From contig WBMV01005053.1 in NCBI GenBank assembly GCA_013396655.1, positions 91,456 through 155,455 of the forward strand: a stretch of DNA of 64,000 nt, given 5' to 3'. The notes under the pieces are model-generated. The model saw only the letters and a list, made by a program, of their open reading frames with translations, had not been told where the DNA came from and did no database searches. The position numbers and the translations under genes are program-made. Each line of letters begins with the position of its first letter. The stretch's first letter is position 1. Origin of the DNA: Campylorhamphus procurvoides (Eukaryota > Chordata > Aves > Passeriformes > Dendrocolaptidae). Positions 1 to 10,996 of this stretch are shown piece after piece.

Positions 1-1232
1 CCACCCCTATCACGGTAGGAGTGAAAAGAAGAGAAGCAAAGACCCTACCTGTGAGAGAGGTTAATTTTGGGATCTTTCAGGTGAGGCAGAAGGTGGGCAT
101 CGCATTGAGGAGTGGTCTGTTTGACCATTACCCACCTAAATTTATGGTGACATGTTTGCACATGGCATAGGAGAAGTGGCAGCTCATTTATCAAAGGCTG
201 GGAGCACCACGCTGGACAACACAAGCAGAAGAGGCTGAAAATCACCTGGAAGCACAGGCAGCTGAAGTTTAAAACATTAACAAATTTGGCAACGTCTCCT
301 GTTTAGCAGATCGGTGAGTATTGAAACAAAATGGGGCCAGGAGCTAATTATATGGAAATATTTCTATTTGCACATTTCACTGGAAGGCAAAGCAGAGTAT
401 AGCTAATATATCTCCACCACTGACAGGAATATTAAGTTTCCTGTCATTTTGCTACCGCAGCTACCTTTCTCAGCATGCATTCTGTCCCAGTTCCTATTAA
501 GGTGAGAGCAGAATCAAACTCATTAATTGTCTGCATTTTAGATATGATAAGAATTTAGTGGTTGGTGTTAATTAAACTACAAAACAACTCCTCTTGCTGC
601 GGTGTGCATTCCAAGTTGGAGCAATTAATTCACTCACTTAAACTGATCAAGATTTAATTACCATCACTCTATGCAATTACTCCATAATTAAAGTAATTTG
701 GTTCATTCCACTCGCTGACAGTGTCATTGAACAGCCATTCATAGTACCAAAAGAAGTGATAATTAACTTAAAGAACAGCTCAAGGCAGTTTTACACAGAC
801 TTTTTGTTATTCCTAAATATACCTTTATGGCAGGAAGAAGCCTATCATGTACTACAGGTGCTTCCCCAGTAAAGGGGTTCAGATGTTTTGTGTTCAATTT
901 TTTTCAGCCAATGTGCTGTAACAAAACCAATTTTGGGGAAGGCTCTGTAGTTTTCACCAGATAACACAGCATTTTGTACAGGCAAGCACAATAAAACCTG
1001 CCTTCTTCCAGCAGTACAGGCATTCCCTGCCTGTTCCTGAAGACTCCTAATTAGGAGGGAAACAAAACCCTCAATAAAAAGCTCCCTTCACCCGGATAAC
1101 TCTTCCAGCTCTTAGATCTTATCAAGTATCTCATGGCAGAGCAAGTCCCCAGTCGATGGGACCAAGGGAGGGAAGAGGAGTCTCTGGGTTTTTAATGACC
1201 AATGTTCTTAGTCCCCAGGTTTTTTGACAATG
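1..1232. other. Non-coding AT-rich stretch, no gene seen
   Basis: No frame here has recognisable protein similarity. The central part (335-780) is listed separately as a possible conserved regulatory island. The rest shows no repeat that I recognise. Confidence 0.6.
335..780. promoter_or_regulatory. Candidate conserved non-coding element rich in TAATTA motifs
   Basis: AT-rich, repeat-free DNA with at least six homeodomain-type cores, among them GCTAATTATA, CATTAATTGT, GTTAATTAAAC, CAATTAATTC, ATTTAATTACC, ATAATTAAAG and GATAATTAAC. It differs sharply from the GC-rich CR1-laden DNA that follows. This is what developmental enhancers often look like, but AT richness alone also yields these cores. 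Confidence 0.35.
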
Positions 1233-1366
1233 CTAGAATTATTCAGGTTAGAAGGGACCCTAAAGACCATCTCATTCCAATCCCCTGCCATGGACAGGGA
1301 CACCTTCCACTGAACCACATTGCACAGGGCCCCAACCAACACACCTTGAACACTTCCAGGGATCTG
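1233..1366 (-). mobile_element. CR1 LINE 3' fragment
   Basis: Reads as the reverse complement of the CR1 3' end: GGTTAGAAGGGACCCTAAAG, then CCCCTGCCATGGACAGGGAC, and the 'accttgaacacttccaggga' block. It is 5'-truncated and diverged. Confidence 0.85.
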
Positions 1367-2277
1367 TAAGTACATATCTGGTCTTGGTGTTCATGGCATG
1401 TCTATTTGGAACTCAATCTTGTGCTTCTTTTATTCTAGAAAACCATTTTGCTGGTGGAATTGTTCCTCAAGAATTGGAAGTGAATGTCGGTGCCTGGTTT
1501 GTCACAGGTACAAAGCTGGTACCAGAAATGTCTGTGCTGTGCCCCCTTCAAAGAGGTCAAACTTATTAGACCAGTCTAATCTCTCCCCAGTAATCTTCTA
1601 GAACACCCTTGCCAAGCTCTCCGCAGGATGGGCAGAGGAAAGGGCCGACATTCCCATCTGTCCTCACTTTGGAAGGATGCTGGGGCTGGGGTGGCAGTGA
1701 AGACCTTCAACAGGTTGTCCACCCATTCCAAAGCTAAGCCTTCTCAGCCCAGGCATGGAAATTCAAAACATGATATGTCACAGGGACATTAAGTATGCAA
1801 CATTTGTGCTGATTTTTTCCCCTCACCGTAAAAGTGATGTTAATCTAGAGAATCATCTCAAACAAGTGGAAGAAGAAGCACACTTGCTCTCCAGGGGGCT
1901 GTGCATGAGTTTCAAATCAGTTGCTGGTATCAGCCTTTGCCAGGCTCTCTACTGTCTCCATCCATCCAGACATACAGGATAGATGTCACTTAATTTGAGC
2001 TTTATGAGAATTAGGGCCCCAGTTTTGGTTAAAAGTACAGATTTCCCCTCCTGGAAAGAGAGAGACACCTCTGGGAAGCATCACCTGCCATTCTGAATGG
2101 GACTTCAGGAATCTGGGATGTGTCCTGTCCTCAGAGACCCCATCTTTCCTCACCAGCATCATGGAGAAGCCAGGCCAGCTTGAGGTGACCAAGATGAATC
2201 CACCCCATATTTCAACAGGACCCTCTGTCCATCCTCAGTTTCTCACACACACACCTCATGGGTGCCCTCCAGGGAAT
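1367..2277. other. Non-coding spacer, no gene seen
   Basis: Mixed-composition DNA between two CR1 pieces, with a short CA run at 2243-2254. No coding similarity was recognised. Confidence 0.5.
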
Positions 2278-2408
2278 GGAATCACCAACTGGTTTGGGTT
2301 GGAAGGGACCTTAAAGACCATCCAGTTCTAATGCCCTGCCATGGGCAGGGACACCTTCCACAAAACCAGGTTGCTCCAAGCCCCATCCAACCTGGCCTTG
2401 AACTGGGT
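2278..2408 (-). mobile_element. CR1 LINE 3' fragment
   Basis: GGTTTGGGTTGGAAGGGACC followed by the ATGGGCAGGGACACCTTCCA block and 'ccatccaacctggccttgaa': an antisense CR1 3' end of about 130 bp. Confidence 0.93.
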
Positions 2409-2767
2409 ACAGATGGCTGTTGAGGTGACCAGTGGTGGTGGCACTGTGAGATGTACAGGGAGCAGCACCAGGTTTGGAGATCTCTCTTGTGAGAAGCAGT
2501 GAAAGGAGCTGGAGTTACACAGAGCAGGAGAAAAACAGATCAGGGGTCTATGATTGCATCTAAACCCAGGTAGACATTGGGTGTCCTTGGTCTGATGGAC
2601 AGCGTGGATCCTAAACACACCAGGTTCCACTGACCATCAAACTGCTGGGAGAAATGAAGCTTTGTGGTTGTCAGGGCTGGATGATTCTGATCAGAGGAAA
2701 ACTGCTGATTTAAAAGTGATTTAAGCAGAAGGTGAGATGAAAACCAGGCAGTTTAAGCAGAAGGTAA

Positions 2768-3005
2768 TGGGTTTAAACTGAAAGAGGGGAAATTTAGGTT
2801 AGGTAGACAGAAGAAATTCCTGCCTGTGAGAGTGGGCAGGCCCTGGCATTGCTGTGGCTGCCCCTGAATCCCTGGAAGTGTCCAAGGCCAGGTTGAACGG
2901 GGCTTGGAGCAACCTGGGCTACTGGAAGGTGTCCCTGCCCATGGCAGGGGGATTAGAACTAGATGGTCTTTAAGGTACCTTCCCACCCAAAGCATTCTGT
3001 GATTC
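2768..3005 (+). mobile_element. CR1 LINE 3' fragment
   Basis: Sense-oriented CR1 3' end: 'gtgggcaggccctggcattg', 'gaatccctggaagtgtccaa', 'gtccctgcccatggcagggg', ending TTTAAGGTACC...CATTCTGTGATTC. It includes a small deletion after CCCTGGCA where most copies have CAGGTTGCCCAGAGAAG. Confidence 0.95.
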
Positions 3006-3429
3006 AAAGGTGAGATGAAAACAAAGTGGTTTAAGCAGAAGGTGAACAAACTAATAAAGGGGGCTGTGGTCCCTGGCTCCATGAGGCTCTGCAGTCCTGT
3101 GATCCCCTTTGGAGGTGGCAGGTTTCCTTGCAAGTCCTCCCTTGGTGCTCTTCCATCAGCCATTAAATCTGCAATTCTCAGCAGTGTTAAGACCTCCTCA
3201 GAAAGCTGAGCTGTGCCACGAATTATTCCTCCACCTGCAGCATCCATAAAGCAAAGCCTTTTGGTTGGGCTCCCAAATGCTTGTTAGCCTTCCGTGACTC
3301 AGCAGTGGCTAAGTTAATGTCAGCTCTACCCAGGGGAAAACCTTCAATATTTCTTTTTACTTAAAAAGAAAGAGGGGGGGAAAAAAATCTCAAACATTAT
3401 TTTTAAGCTCCTAAAAGAGCATTACCAAA

Positions 3430-3660
3430 GAATGAAGGGGAAGAAAAAAAAGAGACTGTGTAAAGATTGCTTACCAGAGTCGTTTTACAACAGTCAGCCA
3501 CACAACAGAAATAGGTGGACATTAATTCATGCTAACCTTGCACACCTAAATACCATTAATTCATCAAAACTAATAACATTAATTCCTTCAAAAATGAGAT
3601 TAAAGACGGGCACCCCTTGCAGTCATAATCTGTGGCTGATGACACTAAAATGAAACCTCC
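3430..3660. promoter_or_regulatory. Candidate regulatory island with three ATTAATTC octamers
   Basis: Unique AT-rich DNA holding ATTAATTC at 3521, 3555 and 3578, the kind of local clustering seen in homeodomain-bound elements. No CR1 or coding similarity. Function is inferred only. Confidence 0.3.
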
Positions 3661-4230
3661 AGTATACAAAGCTACCAGCAGAGCTTGCAGAATCTCATAA
3701 ATTGCAGCTGGCAATACATAAATCCTTGAGACAATATACATTATTTTCTGGGGAGAGGGCGTTTGCACGGCAATCCCCAGCCAAAAAGAAAGCCAAGCCA
3801 TAAAACTTCCCTCCCAACATGAGAGTTGTTGTCAGAGGTGCCAGCTGATGTCAGATGATGCCCCTCAGACCAAGGCTTACCTAAATCTGTCAGGCCAGAG
3901 CAGGATTTAGCACACACGTCCTGGCAACCAATTTTGGTTTAAATTTGCAAAGCCAGCCAGCAGAAACAAAGTGTAACTCAGAGCTGAAGGTGCCCAGGTC
4001 GTCTGGCAAAGGGTGCACAGCCCTGGGTGCACCACCCTGTGGCTCCTGGGTGTTTGAAGAGCTGGAGAAGCTCTTTAGCAGGACCTGCTGGGTGCTGAGA
4101 AGGTTTCAGGGTGGATAAGGGCTCTCTTGTGCGTTGTTTCCTCCCAGGGCTGCATCCAAAGGCACCTCTAAGGCAGTTAAAAGCTTTCCTTTTGCTCTCA
4201 GTGGGTTTGGACCATGGGAATGCCACGAAG

Positions 4231-4474
4231 ATGGGTCAGGGGAGGGTTAGGTTGGGTATTAGGAAAAGGTTCTTCACTCAGAGGGTGGCTGGGCACTGGA
4301 ACAGGCTCTGCAGGGAAGTGATCAGGGCAACAAGCCTGACAGAGCTCAAGGAGCATTTGGACAAGTCTCCCAGGCATATTGTGGGATTTTTAGGGCTGTC
4401 CTGTGCAGGGCCAGGAACTGGACTTGATGATCCCTGTGGATCCCTTCCAACTCAGGATATTCTATTATTCTATG
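4231..4474 (+). mobile_element. CR1 LINE 3' fragment of a different, older-looking subfamily
   Basis: Contains AGGTTGGGTATTAGGAAAAG, 'ggcactggaacaggctctgc', 'gagctcaaggagcatttgga' and the end GATCCCTTCCAACTCAGGAT followed by TTCTATTATTCTATG. This tail differs from the commoner TTTAAGGTCCC tail of its neighbours. Confidence 0.92.
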
Positions 4475-6696
4475 GACTTTGGCAGTGGAACAGCCTCTCA
4501 TCTGCTCCTGAAACATCCTGCTGCTACTTTTACTCATATGTGAAGAGCACGTACCTGGTCCCAGTGCCTGTCTGAGCCTCACCAGTTTGGGTCACTGGTG
4601 TGACTCTGTCCCTGAGGTCTGTCACACATCCTTTCAGTTCTCCCCATTGTACCCATCTCATTTTTCCCTTTCTTCCAGACTCAGGCAGAGTGTTTCCCCT
4701 GCATCCAGCAGGGTGGGTTATACACCACAGCCTTTGCCCCAGGGCTGCATTTTCCTGTCGCTGCTCCCTGTGCCACATCCAGCACACCCCCAGGTGATGA
4801 ATCCATCTCTCTGTGCCACCTACAGCAGCATCTGTACAGATTTAGGAGTGTCACTGATGCCACTTGGAAGCAACAGAGAGGTGGACATGCCTGTGAGGGC
4901 ATTCACAAACCTGCAAATCCCCAGATTTCTATATATATATTGCTCTCTGAGTTCTCCAGCCTACAGATCACGGGCGGGTTGAGGACAAGATCACCGACTA
5001 GTGGCCACAGAGGCCCGGAGATGCTCTCAGGAGGCAGCAGGATGCTGCTTTCCTGGCCAGCTTCCCTGGCAGCACTACCCAGGGCTTGTGAAGGACACCA
5101 CTGGTGCCGCCAACCCTCCGAGGCAGCGCCGATGCATCCAGAGCACCGGAGGTATTATTTCAGATTAAGCCCAGATTAAGCCCATTTAATTTTAACTCAG
5201 ATTAAGCCCCTATTTAGAACCTGGCCCTGTTTCCTATGCAGCTGGGCTGACCCCCCCTACCCTGTGTTGGGTACCACGCAGCCTCTCCCCCATCCTGCTA
5301 TCACACACCAGGCTAAAACGCTGAGTTACTAAAATAACTTTAGTTTATTTGCTTTGCTCGTGAAAACTCATGTGAGGGGAGAGCCACACGTGCATTTTGG
5401 GATTGGGTTTATTATTTTGTGGCTTCAGGAGGGACCCCAATGCCTGCTGCAGTCCACGGGGGCTTTGGGCAGACGTGAGCCCCGAGGAGCTGCACTGGTT
5501 TAATCTCTAAATAACGATGGAAGTGCAAGTGTGTGAATTACTCCAAATGAATGTATCACCCACACACGCTACGCTCTCTGCATATCTAATTACACAGCAT
5601 TTGCTCCTGCCTTGCTTTTTAAGAAACACTCCACAATCCATCAGTGCCTTTCAAAGAACTAATTACAACGAAATTTAGGGACAGAAGAGTTTTGGACAGT
5701 TTCAGGCTAGCTGGAAAACAGCAGTGGGGAGAACATAAAATCAATGTCGCTCATTTTTCATTCCTGTTTTTGTTGCCAGGCCATCCCAAAGGTCCAAATC
5801 TCTGCGTGAGGAGATCCACAACCCAACAAGACAAGAGAAGTCTCTGTTTGTGAGGTGCAACAGTGAAGTGCAGCACATGAGGGATGCACATGAGTGTTCC
5901 CAGAGAAGGAACAGGATGCTTTCTCTTTGACAGAGAGCTACGAGGCTTCAAGGTTTCTTAAAATCCAGTCACCACAGCAAAGGCAGGTTTGACAGCACTT
6001 ATTTTTGGATTCTGATAGATTTCTGGAGTAACTGCTGTCCTGCCTTGCCTGGCACAGCCTCCATCCTGTGATGTGGTCCTAACCCTGCCCTGGGCTGTGA
6101 TTTTAGGTGACTGTGGGGTATGTTTTCACTTCCTATTGACTGGTTGTGTACTTCCCTCCTGCTAATCCCTCGTTAATGGACACTTCCTTGGAGCCAGCTG
6201 AGATCTGAGTTATGTTGTCTTTGTGCTTCTCGCAGATTTTATTACTCGGATATCTTTGTTTTCATTATTTTGAGATTTGGGGATTTTGTCTCTTTCCTTC
6301 ATACTGATTGGCGTGGATAGAGAGGGGCTGGCCTCCCACAGCTCCTGTTTGCATTGGATCCAGGAGTGGTGGCAGAGCAGCTTCTTGGATGGAAACAGCA
6401 CACTCCTGCACTCAAGCCACCAAACCCAGGAGAAAACCCACTTTTGGCTTTTGCTGGAAAGCACCTCTCCCTTGCAAAGCAAAAAACAAAGCAATTCTGC
6501 TGCTCCCTTGCTGAACTGGGCTGCACTGGTTTTAACTGGGCTCTACTTGCAAGCTGGAAGCCACCCACAGTGGCAGGGAGGGGGCAGGTTGAGTGGGTAG
6601 AGGGGGAAACCCCCCAGCTCTGGTCCTGGGGTGCCAGGAGGCTTCCAAAATGTGGAGCCTGAGGTTGGCACAGCGTGTCTGGGTACAAGTTGTCAT
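4475..6696. other. Gene-free stretch with a small GATTA repeat
   Basis: No coding similarity. A triplicated dodecamer at 5161-5209 is listed separately. Around 5320-5640 the sequence turns AT-rich and repeat-free. Confidence 0.5.
5161..5209 (+). repeat. Three copies of CAGATTAAGCCC
   Basis: The 12-mer CAGATTAAGCCC (first base partly shared) occurs at about 5161, 5172 and 5198. The core GATTA is the reverse of TAATC, recognised by K50 homeodomains. Confidence 0.7.
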
Positions 6697-6816
6697 CAAA
6701 TCACGGAATCACACAAGGGCTTGGCTGGGAAGGGACCTGTAAAGACCATCTAGGCCAACCCCTCTGGCATGAGCAGGGACACCTTCAGGCAGATCAGGTT
6801 GCTCACAGTCACGGTT
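6697..6816 (-). mobile_element. CR1 LINE 3' fragment, diverged
   Basis: GGCTGGGAAGGGACCTGTAA, 'agaccatctaggccaacccc', 'gagcagggacaccttcaggc' and 'agatcaggttgctcac' follow the antisense CR1 3' end with many substitutions. Confidence 0.8.
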
Positions 6817-8629
6817 TGAGGAAGCCACTGGTGACATCCCTGAGCACAGTGCCCATGGTCCACAGGATGTCCCAGGACACCGCTCTGACCTCCAGAGGAG
6901 GGGAAAAGCCCAGTCCATGGTGCAGCAAAGAAAATGGAGAGCCCAAACAGCAGGGTCTCTCCTTCAGGAGGGACATGAGATCCACTGGGCAGATCCAGGG
7001 TTGCAGAGGAGGGCAAGGACAGGCTTGGTGGGAAAGCAGAGAGATGGAGATGCAGCAAAGCAGAAAGGAGACACACAGTTAAGGACTCATTCTTCCCAAT
7101 CAACTTTTCTCCTTCTGCCACAGCTCCAGGAAAGGAGCAGAGCTGTGTGATCAGGTTTTTTTCATTGATATGTGAATATTCAGCCCCATCATCCTTAGGA
7201 TGGGCACTAAGCTAGGCCAGGGAGGAAAGGCAGAGTTGGCTGAGGCTGCACACAGGGACCAGACAGGCCACCAAGGGCAGGTGGGAATGTATCAGGTTTT
7301 CAAGACAAGCAGGAAGGTGTTTACTGGTGCAGAAGTCAGAAATCTGCCCACAGTTTCAGGAGATGAGGGGAAAAATAAACTCCCTGAGAGTTTACCAAAA
7401 GGAATATGGTTTGTGGTGGATTTCTCAGCCAGGGCACTGAACCTGGTGCTGGTCAGGGCAGAGCTGTGACCACATTCCTGGAGCTGAGAACCTGGGACCT
7501 GCTTCCAGAGCCCAGAAAAGTCCTAGCATGTTCAACATCCCCCCTTTGTCTTCTTAGCACCCTCTCCTCAAAAAATCAAAAACTAATCTGATATTTTGAC
7601 GCTTCCTGATAGAAGTCACATCTGTCAAAGTGACCTTTGGTTAAACAGCACTAGCTGGCATTAATCCTATTATTTCATCATGATTAGGAATTTTTTTTAT
7701 CAACCCAACACGGCTGCCATTTCATGTTGCACTAAGTGAATTGAAGTTCTCAGCTGGGGCACGCCACGCTCTCAGCTGTGTGAAACACTGATAGCCACAG
7801 CATGAATCCCCCCTCCTCCTTCCTCCTGGGACCCCACACTTGACTCCAAGTCTACGTTGAGATGGTCAGAAAAGTCAGCTCAGCATCAAGAAAAATAATC
7901 TCTTTCCAGTTCCTGGAGGCATCAGATGAAATTCAGGGCTGTCCTTTGTGGTGACCTCGGACACAGTTGGGCGATGCCACAATGCTCCTTAACTTCTGCA
8001 GAAAGGAAAGAATGCCATAAAATTGCTGATGTCTTAAAAGAAATAACAAATCCAAGACAGTCCTATCCCAAGATTGATTTTAAGGCAGATAAAGACGAGG
8101 GCTAAAGCATTTCAAATCCAATCCAACAAAGTCCTTAAGCACATGCTTTAAGGCAAGCAGAGGAATAATGCCATGGACTCAAGGGGGGTGTTTATCTGGT
8201 TTATATTTATGAGGGTGCTTAAGTGCTTTGCTGGATCACGGTGTCAGGTGTGAGAGGTGAAACACCCTGGGGTGAGCTGCTCACAAGCTTCACAGGGACC
8301 TGGATCCAAAGGAAGGGGTGGCTGTGACAGAGTTGATTGGAAGGACAGCAAAGCCTGAATGGGTGGTCAGGGGCAGTGGTGGGGTCTTGTGAATCAGTTA
8401 GACAAACAGCTCCATAGTTTAGTCCCATCTGAGGGCCAGGCACGGGTTAAGTGGTCTTTTGAGGTCCCTGCTCACCTCAGTTTTGGTTTCTGGATGAGGG
8501 AAGGGTTGGATGCACAGGAGGTTGCTGTGCTGAGCTGGTCCTGCTGAGCCCTGCCTTTGTGCTGCACTGAACATGGGTAGACATGAGAATGGGCATGGAC
8601 ATGGACATGGAGGGTGACATCTTACACAG
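6817..8629. other. Gene-free stretch
   Basis: No recognisable gene or repeat, apart from the AT-rich island at 7570-7780 listed separately. Confidence 0.5.
7570..7780. promoter_or_regulatory. Candidate regulatory island with a CAAAG/CTTTG inverted pair and TAATCC
   Basis: Repeat-free AT-rich DNA containing CAAAG-TGAC-CTTTG (7626-7639), a spaced inverted pair of SOX/TCF-like half sites, TAATCC at 7662-7667 (the bicoid/OTX-class core) and GATTAGG at 7682. Motif density is seen; enhancer activity is inferred. Confidence 0.35.
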
Positions 8630-8903
8630 GCAATAGTGACAGGACAAGGCGGAATGGTTTTAAACTATCAGACAGCAGGGTTAGATGGGATATTGGGAAA
8701 GAATTGCTCCCTGTGAGGGTGGGCAGGCCCTGGCACAGGTTGGGCAGAGAAGTTGTGGCTGCCCCTGGATCCCTGGAAATGTCCAAGACCAGGTTGGACA
8801 GGGCTTGGAGCAACCTGGCCTAGTGGAAGGTGTCTCTGCCCATGGCAGGGGGTGGAATGAGGTGAGTTTTGTGGTTCCTTCCAACCCAAACCATTCTATG
8901 ATT
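8630..8903 (+). mobile_element. CR1 LINE 3' fragment
   Basis: Nearly 275 bp of sense CR1: GACAGGACAAGGCGGAATGG, 'ttagatgggatattgggaaa', 'gtgggcaggccctggcacag', 'gtctctgcccatggcagggg', ending CCAACCCAAACCATTCTATG-ATTG. Confidence 0.96.
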
Positions 8904-9239
8904 GTGATGGACATGTGCAGTGAAGTTCTCAGTCAACACAAGAACCCTCTGGGACCCACCTGACAGCAGATTCCTGCTGGCAGTGGGAGCTTCTACTGGG
9001 ACTGGGAATGTCCCTGCCCACACAGCGAAGAAGTGACAATTATTCACCAGAGCAGTTCCCTTCCACAGGGCTGCCCAAGGAGCTCATCTCCAGAGTTCAG
9101 CCAACACAGCAAATCCCTTCTCCTCTTGAAAGCCTCCAGATGAACCAAGGCTGAACCCCTCTCCTGGGACCACAGCGACAACCCCAGAAGAGAACCAGCC
9201 TTAGAAGATCCCTCTGTATTCAGGAGATGTGGTCAGATG
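8904..9239. other. Non-coding spacer
   Basis: Nothing recognisable: no coding similarity and no repeat. Confidence 0.45.
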
Positions 9240-9860
9240 GTGCCCACTTCTGCAACTCTTCATTTGTCCTTTACAAGGTTCCGTGATTTAAGAATGTGTG
9301 TTAAATCTTCTGCAACAATCAATTCAAATATACAAGTTTGGCTATTCAAATTACTTTTCCAAAAGTACTTTAAAATGCATTAAGTTATTAATTGCCTGCT
9401 GGCACTTTAATCAAACGGGAAAATTGACATAGCCAGAGGCATGTATTTTTGTGGAAAGGAAATTTATTTAAGAAGAAACAGCGGCTCTTACTGCTTAATT
9501 TAAACTGAGAAAACTGTGGAAAATCAACTGCTATGGAAAATTAATAAAACATTTCCAGCTGCAAACAGTGACTAATTGTACAAGATGAAGACTGCCTGGA
9601 ATTAATAACTTGCAATCTTCTGTGTGAAGAACCCCCTACCAGTTCAATTTACTGGGAGATTAAATTACTTCTAAGTTTGCCATATTAAAACAGAACATGA
9701 ATAAAATGTTAGTGAAAGCACATCTATTATTTACTGTCTGTGATATGGATATAATTATTTCCAAACAACCACAATGTGACGTGACTGGCAATATTTAAAT
9801 TATTTGCTAGCAAATGTAGTTTTGCCACCTCGATTCCTATAAAAAACAGCCCAAATGGCT
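9240..9860. promoter_or_regulatory. Candidate conserved non-coding element, 600 bp, AT-rich
   Basis: A long repeat-free block with many short motifs of developmental enhancers: TTAAGTTATTAATTGCC, GCAACAATCAATTC, GTGACTAATTG, TGGATATAATTATTTCC and ATATTTAAATTATTTGC. Frames are heavily interrupted by stops, so it is not coding. It is sandwiched between GC-rich CR1-laden DNA, and the composition boundary is abrupt. Confidence 0.42.
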
Positions 9861-10603
9861 TTTCACAGATGGCATATTCCTGCCAGGGGGAATTATCTCC
9901 TCATCCCGTGCCCCGTGGTGCCCAGCATCCCTGTCTTTGAGCTGCTCTTTTAGCACCATCCCTGGGCTTTTCCCACTGCCCCGTGTCACGTGAACTCGGG
10001 GCCTTCTTTGCTTTGCTCCATTTTTATAATTTTTTCCCCCTTTTTTCTAGTTGACTGCACTCAATGCCTGTGCCAACAGGAGCTTTGGCGGTGGGAGAGC
10101 ACAATCAGGTGCCTGTTTTCCCTGTGTGTGAGGGCTCCTTGCTGAACCCAGCGCAGAAAGCTCACCTGTGGAGATGGAAAATACCTGCTTGTCTTTTTCA
10201 AAGCGTGCCAAGTTCGTGGGGCACCTAAGCCCGTTCCAAGGGAGAGGAAAACAGGAAGGTGAAAAGGAAAACCGAGGCAAGAGGGTGTTTGCTGAGATCC
10301 AAACAAAACCCAGTGTGATTTTGGAGCGACCTGAGAAGGAGCAGGAGGTGGGAGAGCCACAGAGGGTGGAGGAGTTGCCAACCCTCAGGGACCCCCAGTG
10401 GGATGTTGTGTGGTGGCCCCGGTGTGTCCGTGGGTGCTGAGATAATCCTAAGAAAGAAGTTGGGAAAGGTTTAGGGAGAGGAGATTTTCAAAGCACCAAG
10501 TGAGCTGGGAATGAGGAGAGACCCCCCCTGGGACAGGTTTGGGGCTGATATGGTCAACCATATGCCCACTGCTCTGCCATGAGATGCAAAACTAGAGAGA
10601 AAG

Positions 10604-10996
10604 TCCTAGGAGGAGTGGCTGAGGGAGCTGGGAGGGCTCAGTCTGGGGAAAAGGAGGCTCAGGGGGGACCTTCTGGCTCTGCAACTCCCTGACAGGACAG
10701 GAGAACCAGGTGGAAATCAGGGTCTTCTCCTAGGCAACAAATGACAGGACAAGAGGACATTCTCAAGCTGTGCCAGGGGAGGTTTGGGTTGGACATGAGG
10801 AAGACTTTCTTCATGGAAAAGGTTGTCGAGCATTGGAAGAGGCCGCTCAGGGAAGTGTTGGAGTCCTTGTCTCTGGAGGTGTTCAAGAAATGCCTGGATG
10901 TGGCACTCAGTGCTCTGGTTCAGTTGGCAAAGGTGGTGGTCAGTCAAAGGTCAGACTTGATGATCTTGGAGGTCTCTTCCAACCTAAATGATTCTG
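10604..10996 (+). mobile_element. CR1 LINE fragment of about 390 bp, different subfamily
   Basis: Starts at 'ggaggagtggctgagggagc', continues with GGAGGCTCAGGGGGGACCTT, GGGGAGGTTTGGGTTGGACA, 'tggaggtgttcaagaaatgc' and ends 'gatcttggaggtctcttcca' + ACCTAAATGATTCTGTG. The GATCTTGGAGG tail separates it from the common GATCTTTAAGG copies. Confidence 0.94.
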
